Positions 47,832 to 58,121 of a stretch of DNA of 64,000 nt are shown here, piece after piece. The position numbers and the translations under genes are program-made. The stretch lies in contig JAQIBS010000025.1 of the NCBI GenBank assembly GCA_027858965.1, positions 1-64,000 of the forward strand. The letters run 5' to 3'. Source of the DNA: Kiritimatiellia bacterium. Its GTDB lineage: Bacteria; Verrucomicrobiota; Kiritimatiellia; RFP12; UBA1067. Below the pieces are notes generated by a model. The model did not search any database. It worked only from the letters and a program-made list of their open reading frames with translations, and had not been told where the DNA came from. Position 1 is the first letter of the stretch. Every line of letters begins with the position of its first letter.

Positions 47832-48449
47832 TTATTTCTTCTGCAGAGATCGTTTCAGATAGGGCATGTACTCTTTTGTGTATGTAATCATCGACCACAC
47901 ATTAACCACAATCAGAAATGCCTCTAAAACATAGATCAGCGCCTGTGGCAGAAAGAACGGATGCATTGAGACGTATACATAGATCACACAGGCAATCGGA
48001 AAACTGGCTGCCGTTCTAAACTTTCCAACCCAGTTGGCACCGCAATCGGCATCAAAGAGTGTTCCCACCGAACGCAGAAAAGTGACCCACTGATCCCTTA
48101 ATATGTACAGAACCGTAAAAACCAGCATCACCAGCGCATGACTACCTTCATTCGGCTGACGGCCAAGAAGCCACAGAAGCGTAGGAAAAGTTACCAAATA
48201 AAAGATCTTGTCCATCAAAGGGTCAGCCATTGCCCCGAATTTTGAGACAACCCCCCACTTGCGCGCAAGCTTGCCATCAAACAAATCCGTTAAAGCAGCC
48301 ACCGCAAGTGAGATTGTTCCCAAAACAGGCATCACCCATGATCCAGGTCTGTATGCGTTCACCACCGCCAAAATCATAAATAAAACAACAAAAGGTACCC
48401 TCGCAAAGGTAACGATATTAACAATGAGCAATCTGCGCGTTTGAGACAT
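47832..48449 (-). CDS. CDP-alcohol phosphatidyltransferase (PgsA-like)
   Basis: AALTDLFDGKLARKWGVVSKFGAMADPLMDKIFYL (DGxxAR...GxxxD...D). Confidence 0.9.
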   Translation of the reverse strand: MSQTRRLLIVNIVTFARVPFVVLFMILAVVNAYRPGSWVMPVLGTISLAVAALTDLFDGKLARKWGVVSKFGAMADPLMDKIFYLVTFPTLLWLLGRQPNEGSHALVMLVFTVLYILRDQWVTFLRSVGTLFDADCGANWVGKFRTAASFPIACVIYVYVSMHPFFLPQALIYVLEAFLIVVNVWSMITYTKEYMPYLKRSLQKK

Positions 48450-48761
48450 GAAGGTATCAAACCATAAAGATCACAGTTTGAAAACCTCATTCTTTATATA
48501 TTTCTGTTATCAACAACTTATAAACTATATCAACCAAAGGTTATAAACAGTTGATAATAACTCTGTTAATAAGTTTTATCATCTTGTCTATCAACTATTT
48601 AAACCTGTATACAAACTGTTGATATCTTATACTTGTTAAAAAATAGCGAATTGCGTCATACTATTGCCACGGAGTTATTAACAGGTTACAGTCTACAGTC
48701 TCCAGTTTACAGTTTACAGTGAATCCGCTTTCGCACGCTACAGCGTAGCAAGCAATGGAAA

Positions 48762-48796
48762 GAACACTGAACACTGAACACTGGACACTGGACACT
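48762..48796. repeat. Heptamer repeat (GAACACT/GGACACT)n
   Basis: gaacactgaacactgaacactggacactggacact immediately upstream of the XRE start codon. Confidence 0.9.
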
Positions 48797-48805
48797 GAAA
48801 ATATT

Positions 48806-49342
48806 ATGGCACACCTACCAACAGAATTTTGCAAACAAGTTGCGGCCGCGCGCCGCGCACAGGGAATCACACAGAGCGCACTGGCAAAGAGCGCTGGATG
48901 CAAACAGTCGGCGGTCAGCATGTTTGAATCAGGACATCCTGAAAAGCTCTCAATGGAGGCTGTTGAAAAGATTGCCAAGATCCTGAATATTCCGCTTGAA
49001 GCGCAGAAGCATAAAGAGCTGCCGGCTGCCAGCTGCAGTAAAAAAGGTTATTGCCCTAACAGCGCATGTTTATCTAATATTCCCTATATTATTAATTGCG
49101 ACTTGTTTATCTGGCCGAAACTTATCGGATTAACCGATGAGCTAAAGTACTGCTCAATCTGCGGCGAGGTGCTGGAGCGAAGCTGCCCTCAATGCGGAGG
49201 TCAGGTTACCGAAGGAGCCTGCTGCGGCATCTGCGGACACCCGCGGGTGATGACGGCACTGCCACCGGGCACGGACCCGACAGAGTGGGTGACGGAACGC
49301 CGAAATGAGATCCAGCAGTGGCGGAGATTGACGGATAAGTAG
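48806..49342 (+). CDS. XRE-family HTH protein with C-terminal zinc ribbons
   Basis: VAAARRAQGITQSALAKSAGCKQSAVSMFESG HTH; YCSICGEVLERSCPQCGGQVTEGACCGICG. Confidence 0.85.
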   Translation: MAHLPTEFCKQVAAARRAQGITQSALAKSAGCKQSAVSMFESGHPEKLSMEAVEKIAKILNIPLEAQKHKELPAASCSKKGYCPNSACLSNIPYIINCDLFIWPKLIGLTDELKYCSICGEVLERSCPQCGGQVTEGACCGICGHPRVMTALPPGTDPTEWVTERRNEIQQWRRLTDK

Positions 49343-49524
49343 ACAGGCAAAGCCGCAACCAAACAAGATAACTACGAAAGGCGCGAAAAACACGAAAATT
49401 GTTTTTGACGATTAGTCATACGAGGGAAAATGACTTCATTCTTTTGTGCTTTTCGTAGTTAAAAAACGTGCATAAATAACAAGAAGTTGATTCTATAGCA
49501 ACTAAGTGCGGGAGTAAAAGCTGT

Positions 49525-50463
49525 ATGAAAAAGATTCTGATAGTAACAGATGGAAAAGCGGGACATGAGAATCAATCCAAAGCACTTTGTGAAGCGCTGG
49601 GATATTCACATGATCTTCTGAAGGTCTCCTACCCTTTTCGACTATGCAAAGCTCTATCATACGCAGCTGACAAAGCCGGTATCCTAACCACCTCTCTATT
49701 TAGCGCCGAAAAGGTCCACAATGATTATGAGGCCGTAGTCTGCACCGGCTCCACCGCGTTTTATCCAGGCAAGGTGATTGCCCGCCAGCTGAAGATATCG
49801 GTGGCCGCGCTGCTTTTCCCGAGCGGTTACAAGCTGGACTTCGACTGCATCCTGGCCCCCGCATTTGACAATCCGCCGGACAGGGAGAACATTATTCCGA
49901 TTCCGATTAATCTAACGGCCGTTAATACAGATTTTTACGAAAAGGGAACCAGCGCATTCCTAAAACGGCACACTCCGCAGAAACCGGCAGTTGCCGTGAT
50001 TGCAGGTGGTCCCAACAGCATTGCATCTATGACCACGGCGGAGATGAAGGTGCATCTTGACCGAATCTTTAAGGCAACTGAAGGGTTTGAACGCTGCGTC
50101 ACCACTTCGCGACGCACCCCGGCGGCGGTTGATGAACTGATCGACAGCTACCCCTTTGATTACAAGCTGATCTACAGTCGTGATCAATTCAACCCTATTC
50201 CCGCATTTGTTTCGCTCTGCGAACGGCTCTTTGTCACAGCTGACTCAACCGGAATGATCAGCGAAGCAGTCACCCGTGGCAAAGCGCATGTTGAAGTTTT
50301 AATGAACCTGAACAACCCGCACTCAAAATTTGCACGTTTTATTGACGGACTTGTTAAAGAGGGTTGCGCCCATATCTTTGAGGGGACTCTTGCAGATGCC
50401 AACCGCAAGGTATCTCTGGAGAGCGCCATTGAAAAAGCGCGGAAACTGCTGGGGCTGGGCTGA
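49525..50463 (+). CDS. ELM1/GtrOC1-family putative nucleoside-diphosphate-sugar epimerase-like protein
   Basis: KILIVTDGKAGHENQSKALCEAL, VAVIAGGPNS, LFVTADSTGMISEAVTRGKAHVEVL. Confidence 0.8.
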   Translation: MKKILIVTDGKAGHENQSKALCEALGYSHDLLKVSYPFRLCKALSYAADKAGILTTSLFSAEKVHNDYEAVVCTGSTAFYPGKVIARQLKISVAALLFPSGYKLDFDCILAPAFDNPPDRENIIPIPINLTAVNTDFYEKGTSAFLKRHTPQKPAVAVIAGGPNSIASMTTAEMKVHLDRIFKATEGFERCVTTSRRTPAAVDELIDSYPFDYKLIYSRDQFNPIPAFVSLCERLFVTADSTGMISEAVTRGKAHVEVLMNLNNPHSKFARFIDGLVKEGCAHIFEGTLADANRKVSLESAIEKARKLLGLG

Positions 50464-50559
50464 TAATACGCCTGTAGCAACTCGCGCACCCCGCAGCCGC
50501 GGGGCCGGCAAAGCCGGCTAACAAACTTCTTCACCCTTCACCCTTCACCCTTCACACTT

Positions 50560-53055
50560 CTAAAACAGCGTCATTTGATCAGGGGAGCTACTGGCTCCCT
50601 TTTTTCTTTTATACTTAGCTAATTTAGGCAGACCTGCCTCGAGTTCACCCTCTTCCAGATTAGAAAGAATTTCATTGGAGCGGGCTGTCACCTCAACCGG
50701 CATTCCGGCCAGTCGAGCCACATGAATACCGTAACTCTTATCGGCGGTACCGGCGGCAATCCTACGCAGAAAGACAACACTATCGCCATGCTCTCGCACC
50801 TGAACCGTATAGTTCTTAACCCCTTTGAGGGTCAGAACAAGATCAGTTAACTCATGGTAATGCGTTGCAAAAAGAGTTTTTGCTTTAACCTTCGGGTTGT
50901 TATGCAGATACTCAGCCACCGCCCAGGCAATACTGATGCCGTCAAAGGTGCTTGTGCCACGGCCGATCTCATCCAGAATAATCAAACTGCGTTCAGTGGC
51001 ATTGTTTAAAATATTGGCGGTCTCCTGCATCTCAACCATAAATGTGGAGCGGCCACGGGCCAGATCATCGCCGGCACCCACCCGGGTAAACACACGATCA
51101 ATCAGAGGTATACAGGCCTTTGAAGCCGGCACAAAAGAACCGATATGGGCCATAATGGCAATCATAGCCACCTGCCGGATATAAGTTGATTTACCAGCCA
51201 TGTTGGGACCGGTTATGAGCATAATCTGATTGCTGGTGCAATTGAGAAAGGCGTCGTTGGCAACAAAGGCTTCGGCATCAGGGAGCTGTTCAATCACCGG
51301 ATGACGTCCATCACGGATATCCAGTTTATCGCTCTCTGTGATCTGCGGACGTACATAATCCAGAGCCAGAGCGCGATCGGCCAGCGACATCAGAACATCC
51401 AGCTGCGCTATAGCATCAGCAGTCTCCTGAATGGCGGCGGTCTCGGCGACAACCTTAGCGCGAATTTCGCAGAAGAGTTCAAATTCAATCGCAGTTGATT
51501 TATCCTGGGCACCAAAAATTTTCTGTTCATAGGTTTTCAGTTCTGCTGTGATATAGCGTTCCGCATTAACCAGAGTCTGGCGGCGCTCATACTCAGGAGG
51601 CACCTGGGAAACCTGACCTTTAGAGATCTCAATATAAAAACCAAAGACCTTGTTGCGTCTGACCTTGAGAGTTTTAATACCGGTGCGCTCCTGCTCGGAG
51701 GCCTGATATTTTGCCAGCCAGGCATGACCCTCTGAGGCAAGCGCCCTGATCTCATCCAGCTCCGCATGGTAACCCGGACGGATAATGCCACCATCTTTCA
51801 GTCCGACAGGCGGAGAGTCGTCAATGGCCGACTGCACGAGAGCAACCAAATCAGGCAAGGCATGCATACGTGAGGAAACTGCAGCAAGCAACTGAATGCA
51901 GGGTTGCTGCATACGCTCAGCAATCTGAGGTACCGGCATAAGAGAGCCTGCCACCGCTTTAAGGTCCCGGGCATTGCCGCGGCCGGAGTCTATCCGGGCA
52001 ATCAGCCTTTCCAGATCGCGAACGCCTGAGAGCATATTGCGAAGGTCGGTCAGCAAAAGACGCTCTTTCACCAAACACTCAACCGCATCAAGCCGGGCGT
52101 TGATAGCATCAGAATCACGCAAGGGGCGGGTAATCCAGTTACGAAGCATGCGTGATCCCATAGGAGTCTGGGTATTATTAAGAACACCCTGCAAGGTAAA
52201 CTCACGAGGTTTACCGCGACTGGCAATCAGATCCAGATTAACACAGGTACTTTCATCCAAGGTCAGAAATGAGGCGGCATGGCAAACATGAATGGTGCGG
52301 ACATGACTGACCTTATGGCGCAATGTCTGGCTGACATAGTGCAGCAGCGCTCCAGCGGGGCAGATCAGCTCTCGATCCCCCTCGCAGCCATAACCCTCCA
52401 AAGAGTGTACATTAAAATGACGAACCAGCATGTCATAAGCGCAGTCATACTCAAAGATCCAGTCATCAACAGAGCTAACCGCTCCGGCCTGTCCGGAGGT
52501 CAGGGCCTCTTTCAACTGAGGATGTTCCAGCTGTTCCCCCGCTACCAGAGTTTCGCTAGGAGCGCAACGCTTGAGATGTTCAATCAGACCGGCCGCATCA
52601 TCGGAACGCTCAACCGAAAACTCACCTGTTGAGAGATCCAGCAGCGCCAATCCAAATTTTTTGCCTACATAAACCGCACAGATAAAATTATTACGCTCCG
52701 AATCAAGGATCTCATCCTCAGTAACCGTGCCGGGGGTCACTACTCGGGTAACCTCGCGCCGCACAATGCCCTTTGCCTGCGCAGGGCTCTCTACCTGATC
52801 GCAGATGGCGACTTTGCAGCCGGCACGAATTAATTTGGCCAGATAGCCATCCAAGGCATGATGAGGCACACCGCACATGGGAGTCCCACCGCGCTGAGTA
52901 AGAGCAACCCCCATAATCGGAGCGGCCTCACGGGCATCTTCGAAGAACATTTCATAAAAATCACCCAATCGGAAAAGAAGAATCACTCCCTCGGGCAGCT
53001 CCGACTTAATTCTTCTATACTGACGCATCATGGGGGTTAGTTCGCCACCGGCCAT
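50560..53055 (-). CDS. mutS: DNA mismatch repair protein MutS
   Basis: TPMMRQYRRIKSELPEGVILLFRLGDFYEMFFEDA, MLITGPNMAGKSTYIRQVAMI, FTRVGAGDDLARGRSTFMVEM, LDEIGRGTSTFDG. Confidence 0.98.
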   Translation of the reverse strand: MAGGELTPMMRQYRRIKSELPEGVILLFRLGDFYEMFFEDAREAAPIMGVALTQRGGTPMCGVPHHALDGYLAKLIRAGCKVAICDQVESPAQAKGIVRREVTRVVTPGTVTEDEILDSERNNFICAVYVGKKFGLALLDLSTGEFSVERSDDAAGLIEHLKRCAPSETLVAGEQLEHPQLKEALTSGQAGAVSSVDDWIFEYDCAYDMLVRHFNVHSLEGYGCEGDRELICPAGALLHYVSQTLRHKVSHVRTIHVCHAASFLTLDESTCVNLDLIASRGKPREFTLQGVLNNTQTPMGSRMLRNWITRPLRDSDAINARLDAVECLVKERLLLTDLRNMLSGVRDLERLIARIDSGRGNARDLKAVAGSLMPVPQIAERMQQPCIQLLAAVSSRMHALPDLVALVQSAIDDSPPVGLKDGGIIRPGYHAELDEIRALASEGHAWLAKYQASEQERTGIKTLKVRRNKVFGFYIEISKGQVSQVPPEYERRQTLVNAERYITAELKTYEQKIFGAQDKSTAIEFELFCEIRAKVVAETAAIQETADAIAQLDVLMSLADRALALDYVRPQITESDKLDIRDGRHPVIEQLPDAEAFVANDAFLNCTSNQIMLITGPNMAGKSTYIRQVAMIAIMAHIGSFVPASKACIPLIDRVFTRVGAGDDLARGRSTFMVEMQETANILNNATERSLIILDEIGRGTSTFDGISIAWAVAEYLHNNPKVKAKTLFATHYHELTDLVLTLKGVKNYTVQVREHGDSVVFLRRIAAGTADKSYGIHVARLAGMPVEVTARSNEILSNLEEGELEAGLPKLAKYKRKKGASSSPDQMTLF

Positions 53056-53582
53056 AATTTAAAAATCCTCTTAAAATTGAATTTGATGTTTAATATTTCA
53101 TCAAGAACGATTATTGTCGCAAAGAGAGCATAAATAATCAATATCAGAAGTCATTTAAAGCAGACCAAAACAAATATATACAGTTTTTTCTATTCACCAA
53201 ACAAATCCGGCGTGAAATCTGCTTTAATAACTGTTATTTATCTCACTGTGTGCTTTTTTAATTGGCCCTTGTTCTAGCACTTAGTTGCCAGGAAACCAAC
53301 TTCTTGTTTTTTATGTGCGTTTTTCATCCACAGAGTTATGAAGGTCATTGCTAATCAAGTATTTAGACAGGATTACAGGATTAACAGGATTTAAGAAGCA
53401 ATGACATCCTGTAAATCCTGCTCAAAAATTTATTGCGGCTATGCTGCGCTGCGTTCTTTGTGGTGAGGATTTTGGGTTGCGGGCAAAGCCCGCATTAGGT
53501 ACTATAGTATTTAGTTAAGCTAAATCAGTCAGCTTTGCGTTATTTCATTTTTTATGTTTACAACTTTAGGACATTGAATTTT

Positions 53583-56282
53583 ATGGGGAAGAAACCTTTA
53601 AAGAAAATAAGGAACAGCATTAGAACCCATCTGGGATTATTAACTGCGATCATTCTTCTGTCATTGCTATTTGTATTCTATATTGGCGGACGTTTTATTC
53701 TGATTAATATTGTCCGGCAGGCCGAGACAGAGGTAACAACTGTCAGCAACAGCATTAAATCTGTGATTTTGCAACAGATGAACTCCCAGCAGACATTATC
53801 TAGAGAAATTGCCAATAATTATGCCGCCCTTCCCGATGCTGAAAAGCGCACAGAGTTTTTAAAGGCAACCATCCATCCCAACAACAAAAATCTTCAAACC
53901 CAGCTTGCATCAATTTTCAACGAAGACGGATCTTTGCTAGAGGGCTTTTACAGCTCGGGTAACAGCGCGATTAAGGCCATTGAACCACAGATGCTCCACC
54001 CGTATTTCAACTCGGAGAATATATTTACAGAGATTCTGCAAAGCAAGAAAACAGTCTCCGGTGTAATCAGTTTTCAGAAGATTCCGCATTATATATCCAT
54101 CTCCCCTATTTTCAATAGTGAGAATAAAGTTCAGTCTATTCTCATAATTGGCTCAAATGTTCACGGAAATCAACTTTTTATGAAAATGAGCCATTTTTCT
54201 CATGGATTCTCTATTAATCTCAATGAAACAAAGGCTGCAAAAAATAAAATTGGCGAAAAATCTTCACTGATATCAGGAAAAATATCCTCGATATTTGACG
54301 AAAATAAGATTTTTTCGGCTGGTGGACTGTGGCATATTGGCAAAAATTCCTTTCAAGCCATTATTCCAATATTTGATATTCAGGGCGATGAAATTTCATC
54401 GCTATCGATCACATTTCCAAACAGTTTTTCCTCTCTCACAGCTATTGCCCTGGGACAACTGACTGTTTTTGTGGCCATTGTCGGAATCATCTTCATCATT
54501 CCCATGTTCTGGCTCCAAGGCCACATTATTCTCGATCCACTCTCAAAACTGGAACACCAGATCAAAGATATCAGCGCCAAATACAAAGAAGATCAAATCG
54601 AGTACCTCAACTACAAAAGCAATGATGAATTTGGAATAGTAGCCCAAAGTGTTGACAGTCTTCTGCAAGAACTCAACCGCAAATCAGAGATGTTTTCATT
54701 CAACTCACAACGACAGAAGGCACTCATCACCAGCATTCCAGACTGCCTGTGTATATTCAACAAGGCACGGGTTCTGATTTCAATTGAAAAACAGCCGGAT
54801 AATTTTACGTCAATCCCCGGACTCAAAACCAATCATCCCCTCTCACCTGATGTTTTCAAAGAAGAGTACGTCCGACTTTTTAACAGAGCCCTGGCCAAAG
54901 CGTTTGAGAGCCGTCAAACAATGAACACATCTTTGGCCTGCCATGAAACTTCCAGCAAACCGCGTTACTTTGAAACCCATATCACCTGTATGGATGACTA
55001 TTTCGCACTGGTTGTTTTCAGGGATGTCACCTCTGATTTCATTAAGCGCAAAAAACAGGAGAGGCTGGACACCCATGCCACCAAAATTCAACAAATGTCC
55101 AGCCTTGGCAATCTGGCATCAGGTATTGCCCACGACTTCAATAATGTATTCACCATTATCGGAAACACACTTGACACGATGGGCGCCGCCAGCACCTCTG
55201 ATTCAGCCGAAAAGGAAGACGCCGTATTTACCGTAAGACAGGCATCCAATAAAGGAACAAGCCTTGTTCAGGAACTCATGACATATGCCGGCCAAACTCA
55301 TACAAACATGAGAAATCTCGACCCAAACAACGTTATTATGGAGCTTCAACCCTTATATAAAGGAATAATTAACCCCGGCGTCGCCCTGGAAATAGGCAAC
55401 GGAGAGAACCTGCATCAGGTCATGGTTGACACCGACCAGTTCTGGAAGGTCATCGTTAATCTGGTAAAGAATGCAACCGAATCAATTAAGAGTAATCGCG
55501 GATACATAAAGATTTCAACCTATAACTTTGATATCACAAAATCAAACGCCATCAAATTCTTCAGCAGTCATCCGCTGGAACCGGACCAAGGGGTGATTTT
55601 TGAGGTTGCAGACAATGGGGCTGGGATACCACAGGAGATTATCGACCGCTTGTTCGAACCTTTTTTCTCGACAAAAGCCGTTGGGCGGGGTCTTGGGCTG
55701 GCAACTGTATTTGGCATTGTTGACAGCCATAACGGTGGCCTCAGTATTGTTTCTCACGAAAACATAGGAACAAAATTCCGTGTATGGCTGCCAGCAGCCG
55801 CACTTGAATCCGATATCAACGACCTCTCCGACCTGAATGATGAGGCACTGGATGCAAAATCATCCACAATGGGAACGCTGACAGTGGCCGAATCACTGAG
55901 CAAATCAGGCAAGCCATGCGTGCTGATCATTGATGACGATCATTCCATCATCAAAACAACCGCTCTCCTCCTAGAGAGAATGGGCATCACTGCATTAACG
56001 GCAACCACAAATACTGAGGCAGTGGCACGCTTCAGAAAATACCACAGTACGATTAATATGGTGATGCTGGATGCACAGCTGGGGAACCTTGACAGTATAC
56101 GCCTACTGGGAACTCTAAGAATGATAAATGAAAATCTACCGGTTATTATTTGTTCCGGTCACTCCAAGGAGAAGGTGGAATCCATGTTCATGGATTCACT
56201 TATTGATGGAATTCTTATCAAGCCTTACACCATGAATGAATTAAGAAGCACCCTCTCTACTTTTAACATCCTAAATACCTAA
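53583..56282 (+). CDS. Membrane hybrid sensor histidine kinase with C-terminal receiver domain
   Basis: LASGIAHDFNNVFTIIGNTL, FWKVIVNLVKNATESI, VADNGAGIPQEIIDRLFEPFFSTK, CVLIIDDDHSI...MLDAQLG...LIKPYTMNEL. Confidence 0.92.
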   Translation: MGKKPLKKIRNSIRTHLGLLTAIILLSLLFVFYIGGRFILINIVRQAETEVTTVSNSIKSVILQQMNSQQTLSREIANNYAALPDAEKRTEFLKATIHPNNKNLQTQLASIFNEDGSLLEGFYSSGNSAIKAIEPQMLHPYFNSENIFTEILQSKKTVSGVISFQKIPHYISISPIFNSENKVQSILIIGSNVHGNQLFMKMSHFSHGFSINLNETKAAKNKIGEKSSLISGKISSIFDENKIFSAGGLWHIGKNSFQAIIPIFDIQGDEISSLSITFPNSFSSLTAIALGQLTVFVAIVGIIFIIPMFWLQGHIILDPLSKLEHQIKDISAKYKEDQIEYLNYKSNDEFGIVAQSVDSLLQELNRKSEMFSFNSQRQKALITSIPDCLCIFNKARVLISIEKQPDNFTSIPGLKTNHPLSPDVFKEEYVRLFNRALAKAFESRQTMNTSLACHETSSKPRYFETHITCMDDYFALVVFRDVTSDFIKRKKQERLDTHATKIQQMSSLGNLASGIAHDFNNVFTIIGNTLDTMGAASTSDSAEKEDAVFTVRQASNKGTSLVQELMTYAGQTHTNMRNLDPNNVIMELQPLYKGIINPGVALEIGNGENLHQVMVDTDQFWKVIVNLVKNATESIKSNRGYIKISTYNFDITKSNAIKFFSSHPLEPDQGVIFEVADNGAGIPQEIIDRLFEPFFSTKAVGRGLGLATVFGIVDSHNGGLSIVSHENIGTKFRVWLPAAALESDINDLSDLNDEALDAKSSTMGTLTVAESLSKSGKPCVLIIDDDHSIIKTTALLLERMGITALTATTNTEAVARFRKYHSTINMVMLDAQLGNLDSIRLLGTLRMINENLPVIICSGHSKEKVESMFMDSLIDGILIKPYTMNELRSTLSTFNILNT

Positions 56283-56429
56283 AACCTTTAAACTATTTTT
56301 TGCAGAAACTAGTGCTTAGTAACAATTTTCGTTTTATTTGCGCACGATTTATGCTATTAATTAAATTGAATTTGTTATATTGAAAATCATCATGTTAGGA
56401 ATATCCACAAGGATAATTCCAAAGGAGGT

Positions 56430-57539
56430 TTGATTAAAATGAAACAGTCAAAAAACGGATCAGCTCTGCTCGTAGTTGTCGGAAGCACAGCAATAGTTGT
56501 CGGAGTCGCAGCAATGCTTCACCTTTCAACATCTAGACAAAGCAGGTTCTCGGTTATCAACCGAGATCGACTGAAAGCAAGAATGATTGCTGAGTTAGGA
56601 TTGAACAAAAGCTATAATAAAATCAAAAAAAAGTTTGATTTAGTTGACGAGTATTCAGTATCCCAGGATTTTGCAAATGGGTACTACAAGGTCACAGGCA
56701 AACGTTTTACAGGAGAAAAGGAAAAACGGGGTCAGCTGACTGCAAAAGGAGTTTGCGGATTAAGCACAGTGATAGTCTCTGCAGATTTGGAAGCCCGCCC
56801 TATAAACCTCGGCAATGATTCTGGCTCCTATGTTGCACTAGATACATCAATATTCGTTAACGGAACTCTCTTTGGCCGGGGCAACGGCAATTACACAGTC
56901 AGTAGCATTCATGCCAATAACAATATTACGTTTAAAGGAAGTACGGACTTCTATACCCCGCCGGATCTTTCCAGCGGCGGAGATATTGATCTTGGGAAAA
57001 AGCAGACAGGCGATGTTGGCACGCAAGACGAGTACGTGGATCAGAAACCCATCCCCCAGGTACCGGTTGACACATTCATTGCCGTTGCAGAAAAAAATGG
57101 TCAGGTCTACGACTCCGTCAACGACCTGCCAGCCAATCCGCCGGGCGGAGTGGCAGTCTGCACAGCCACAAGCGCAAAATGGAATGATGAAGATCCACAA
57201 ACCGGATGTTATATATTTATGGGCAGTTTTCAAATCAGCTCCGGCCTCAACCTGAACGCCGACCCCAGCACGGGGTATCCCGCATTGATCGTTATGGGGA
57301 CATCCGTCCATATCTCAGGAAGCGGTAATAAAGCCTGGCACCATATTAACGGAGCCGTTTATGCCCCCAACGCTGCGATGCATATCACAGGAAGCACTAT
57401 TCGCGGGCCGATTGTATGCGGGCAGGATTTTGACTACTCCGGCACTGGAAGTGTCTTTGGTGGCGGCACAACGCAGGGATTCAGCCTACCCCCTGAGGAG
57501 AGCATAGCAGAAAAAGTTGTAATCACTGCCTGGCATTAA
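56430..57539 (+). CDS. PilX-like pilus/pseudopilus assembly protein
   Basis: KQSKNGSALLVVVGSTAIVVGVAAMLHLSTSRQS N-terminal hydrophobic helix; located with prepilins. Confidence 0.55.
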   Translation: MIKMKQSKNGSALLVVVGSTAIVVGVAAMLHLSTSRQSRFSVINRDRLKARMIAELGLNKSYNKIKKKFDLVDEYSVSQDFANGYYKVTGKRFTGEKEKRGQLTAKGVCGLSTVIVSADLEARPINLGNDSGSYVALDTSIFVNGTLFGRGNGNYTVSSIHANNNITFKGSTDFYTPPDLSSGGDIDLGKKQTGDVGTQDEYVDQKPIPQVPVDTFIAVAEKNGQVYDSVNDLPANPPGGVAVCTATSAKWNDEDPQTGCYIFMGSFQISSGLNLNADPSTGYPALIVMGTSVHISGSGNKAWHHINGAVYAPNAAMHITGSTIRGPIVCGQDFDYSGTGSVFGGGTTQGFSLPPEESIAEKVVITAWH

Positions 57540-57650
57540 GGAACCCCGTGAAAAATTGTGACTTTATTTCCGAGCAGGCCTTAAGCAGGGGAGTCGGATT
57601 ACCACAACAGACAGGTCAATCTTGATTCAATTTAAAAAGAGGACTAATCA

Positions 57651-58112
57651 ATGGGTAAGTATGAACGAGATGGCATGACTATACTGGAATTGGTTATTGC
57701 AAGCATGCTGCTGGGGCTGATGCTGACATGCGCATTTCCCCTGATTGATTCAATGATGGGAAGAATCCAGGTGGCACGGGATCACTATATTGCTACAACA
57801 CTGTGCCAGGCTCGCATTGAGCGGGCACGGCAAATGGAGTATGACGATATTATATTGATGGCGGAAAAAGATTTTCTGGTTGATGAATACGGCAACCGGG
57901 CCGTTAACGGACGTTATAAAAGAACGACAATCATCACGCCTGAAAAACCGGAAGAAGGAATGACAGAGATGATAGTTGAAGTAAAAATGTGTATATGTTC
58001 ACGCTGGGGGTGGCGCAGAAAGCTACACCCGCTGACAGAGGGCAAATATATATGCCGCTTCGGAGATGTGCCACAGACAATGACTTTTTTATTTACAGAA
58101 TATGATGAATGA
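57651..58112 (+). CDS. Type IV prepilin-like pseudopilin
   Basis: RDGMTILELVIASMLLGLMLTCAFPLID prepilin cleavage/methylation motif. Confidence 0.75.
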   Translation: MGKYERDGMTILELVIASMLLGLMLTCAFPLIDSMMGRIQVARDHYIATTLCQARIERARQMEYDDIILMAEKDFLVDEYGNRAVNGRYKRTTIITPEKPEEGMTEMIVEVKMCICSRWGWRRKLHPLTEGKYICRFGDVPQTMTFLFTEYDE

Positions 58113-58121
58113 GGTTATACC

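Noticed and set aside
50560-53055. MutS as part of a defence island
   Set aside because: Canonical full-length mismatch-repair MutS; neighbours are housekeeping genes.
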